The position numbers and the translations under genes were made by a program. Under the pieces are notes generated by a model. The model did not search any database and was not told the DNA's origin. It was given only the letters and a program-made list of their open reading frames with translations. From Tenebrio molitor (Eukaryota > Arthropoda > Insecta > Coleoptera > Tenebrionidae), in assembly GCF_963966145.1 (NCBI RefSeq), contig NC_091052.1, positions 310,001-374,000 of the forward strand: DNA of 64,000 nucleotides. The letters run 5' to 3'. This document shows, one piece after another, positions 61,981-64,000 of the stretch (the first letter of the stretch is position 1; the number at the start of each line of letters is the position of its first letter).

Positions 61981-62110
61981 ATAGTAGAATATTTTTCCGA
62001 TGGTATCACTCATGGTCATTACGCTTTCGAACACCATTCGTGCTACGCACTCATGGTGTTCATAAAGCGAATGACCATTCGTGATACCACCACAAAAACA
62101 TTCGACAATC
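61981..62110 (+). repeat. Hairpin H10, possible diverged family member
   Basis: A 38-bp stem pairs 61999-62036 (GATGGTATCACTCATGGTCA start) with 62054-62091 around the apex TTCGTGCTACGCACTCA. The preceding ATAGTAGAATATTTTTCCGA and following CACAAAAACATTCGACAATC only weakly resemble the family motifs. Confidence 0.6.
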
Positions 62111-62992
62111 TTTCCCTGTACATTACTCTCTTCACAACATTACGTATATTTTGGAATTTGTTCAACCATACAGCACCCGGAACAATCGAACAAAATAAAA
62201 AGTTTTTCTCTTATAAATGATCCAGAAGAGAATATTTTCATAAGTACATGAAATGTTTCCAGGCATTACATATTACCTTCTTCAACTTTCTTTAAAATTT
62301 AATATCGGTCTTTTAATATTGGTTACAGCGTGGTGGCGAGTAGAGTAGGTACAAAACCATATTTTTTGTCTGTTGATGTCTTCATCTACTCCTCGAATAA
62401 CAATTTTTCTAAAAAACTATAGATTGTCTCTTTGAGAACTTGCTTTGCTCGGAAAAATTAAGTGACATTGACTTGAAGCAACTAGTTCCATTAGTAAATT
62501 AGTAAATCAAATAATTTAGCCAACAAAACTTACCAGCTCAACTTTTTTTAGCTGTGCGCCGCTGATTACAGCTAATTAATTAGTTTCTTTTAATTTATTC
62601 GACCAGTTCTCAAACAATTTTTGCGACAATTTCTCGAAAATCGTAGGACAAAATGTTTACCACATTTCGTGAACCAGTCTGTATATGGGTTGTGGCATCG
62701 CCATCTAGTGGATAAAAGTTAATTGGTGTACCTTACAGAGGTACCTACTCTTCAGCGATGCGTCAGTCAAGGTATGTATAGTATTTACAACACTAACAAC
62801 ATTATGAAGCAACATTTCACACAATTTTTTTGCCACTACACTACTTTTTAATGTTGCTGGTTGACAAACGATTGGCAATTTGTTTTCATGAGCCACAGAC
62901 AGGCAATAAAATAGTTTTTATTTGTAGTCAGCAGTTGCTGCCGTGCTAGTGGTGATAAAATTGAATTTAATTTGTCAGATACGAACTATATA

Positions 62993-63820
62993 CTGGGTGC
63001 CCCAATATTCGCGGAACAACGTAGTAGTACGTTGTTAAGTAGTCATTAAGACATCAGGTAAAGATGTTTAAAAAAATCAATCTTCTTTTTTGTAGAAGAT
63101 ATGGACCTATTCGTTACTTTAAATGTGGCAACATTTAAAAACATTCCATGCATCCCAATAGTCTGCAATAGTTATTTATTTAACGAGTTCATGTGTAATT
63201 TTGGTTTTTTTGGCATGAGTGGACCAGTTTAAAACTCGAGTGAAACGAGAGTTTTAAAGGTCCACGAGTGCCAAAAAAGCCCAAATTACACAAGAACGAG
63301 TTGAATACAACGTTTTTTTGTTCGATGAGCCCCTTAAAGGCTCCAAATCGCTAAAAATCTTTAAAATTAGCTTGACGTTTCGTTTTGACAAGTTGTCAAA
63401 TTTATCAAAATCCGTTCACACAGGAGAAAATTCTCAAATTCTGACAGTGTCGAACAAAAAATAATATTTCATTTTTGTTGTATCCATGGAAATGAAAGGG
63501 AAAAATCAAATCCATGTTGCCGTACGCTATTTAAGGTAAAACGAACATAAAATTACTACTTGGAAATGCTGGAAATAATGGAGAAAATAATTGCAAACCT
63601 GATCGCAATCGTTCAGTATTATTAGACCACTGGTTAGTAAAAGACAAATAGTCAAAATCTTTTTTAATATTTAAAATAAATGAGATCAAAGCTGCACCTT
63701 TTGAACCTCCATATCTTCAAATCTAAGAGGTATAGAATTTTTTAATTATTTTTCTAGTTATTCTCTAACATGAGTTGACATTGCCTCATTGAATTGTTCC
63801 GCGCATTTTTGGACACCCAG
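62993..63820 (-). mobile_element. MITE, CTGGGTGCCCC family, interrupted copy
   Basis: An opposite-strand copy of 8847-9362 with the same ends (CTGGGTGCCCCAATATTCGC) and TA flanks. It is interrupted at 63168-63464 by a hairpin-frame element. Without the insert its length is close to that of the intact copy. Confidence 0.85.
63168..63464 (+). mobile_element. Hairpin-frame element, long form, copy H11
   Basis: Opening motif ATAGTTATTTATTTAACGAG at 63168-63187. Stem 63185-63225 pairs with 63259-63302 around the apex CTCGAGTGAAACGAGAG. Closing motif TACAACGTTTTTTTGTTCG at 63306, then the 140-bp tail ending GACAGTGTCGAACAAAAAA. It sits inside the CTGGGTGCCCC MITE; the intact copy reads straight through (TCTGCAAATACATATTTC), so both ends are defined to within a few bases, with ATA at either border as a possible duplication. 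Confidence 0.85.
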
Positions 63821-64000
63821 TATTTTACCTAGTACCAATAGCAACATGAAAATTAAATTACATTCAATCGGTTCGCATTTTATACCGGAATTTCAGATAT
63901 ACCTGAACAATGTATGAAACCGTCCAGTCCAGATATTCTGATGAAAATAAAATTGATCTACATGTAGGTGTAGCTGGAGATTCAATTATCCGTAACTACC

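Noticed and set aside
62705..62896. 63-codon minus-strand frame
   Set aside because: The start looks protein-like, but there is no recognisable family, splice signal or poly(A) arrangement, and it ends in low-complexity sequence.
1..64000. tRNA and rRNA genes
   Set aside because: No A-box/B-box pair with a cloverleaf and no rRNA-like conserved block was noticed on either strand. A dedicated scan could still find one.

Overview
The window looks like a piece of an insect nuclear genome, most likely a beetle. It is AT-rich and gene-poor, has short GT-AG introns, carries a tandem pair of CYP6-like cytochrome P450 genes (an arthropod detoxification expansion), a Nurf-38-type inorganic pyrophosphatase, and very many small DNA transposons with TA target duplications. 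The order Coleoptera is an inference from the P450 style, not proven.

Layout. 1-29.8 kb is almost gene-free: a few MITEs and hairpin elements, plus one weak possible receptor exon at 22.7 kb. At 29.85-29.95 kb (minus) lies the first coding exon of a secreted protein, with a TATA-like box upstream; the rest of that gene was not found. 31.7-34.1 kb (minus) is a complete seven-exon inorganic pyrophosphatase with a mitochondrial-type leader and an internal Met that would give the 288-residue cytosolic/nuclear form. 34.5-40.05 kb is a transposon field: a 1.5 kb element with an exact 8-bp target duplication, five MITEs, a short tandem repeat and a palindromic cluster. 40.6-42.3 kb and 45.1-46.7 kb (plus) hold two complete three-exon P450 paralogues with identical intron positions; four MITEs in a row separate them. 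46.8-55.9 kb is a dense nest of inverted-repeat elements, including insertions whose empty sites can be read in a second copy. 58.4-59.1 kb (minus) carries the last two exons of an atypical class A GPCR. 59.1-64 kb has no further recognised exon and ends in a MITE interrupted by another element.

The main unexpected pattern is a family of at least nine elements of about 130-155 bp, plus one partial copy, scattered over the window. Each starts with a conserved 20-bp motif (near ATAGTTATTTATnnnACGAG), ends with a conserved TACAAnnTTTTATC-like motif, and between them has a long hairpin whose arms differ in sequence from copy to copy. One copy interrupts a MITE for which an uninterrupted copy exists 54 kb away, which shows that it inserts.

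The P450 pair, the pyrophosphatase and the GPCR are functionally unrelated. The one regional theme is that the P450 duplication sits inside a transposon-rich block flanked by inverted copies of the same palindromic repeat. All calls come from reading the sequence and from recalled family features; no alignment or search was run.
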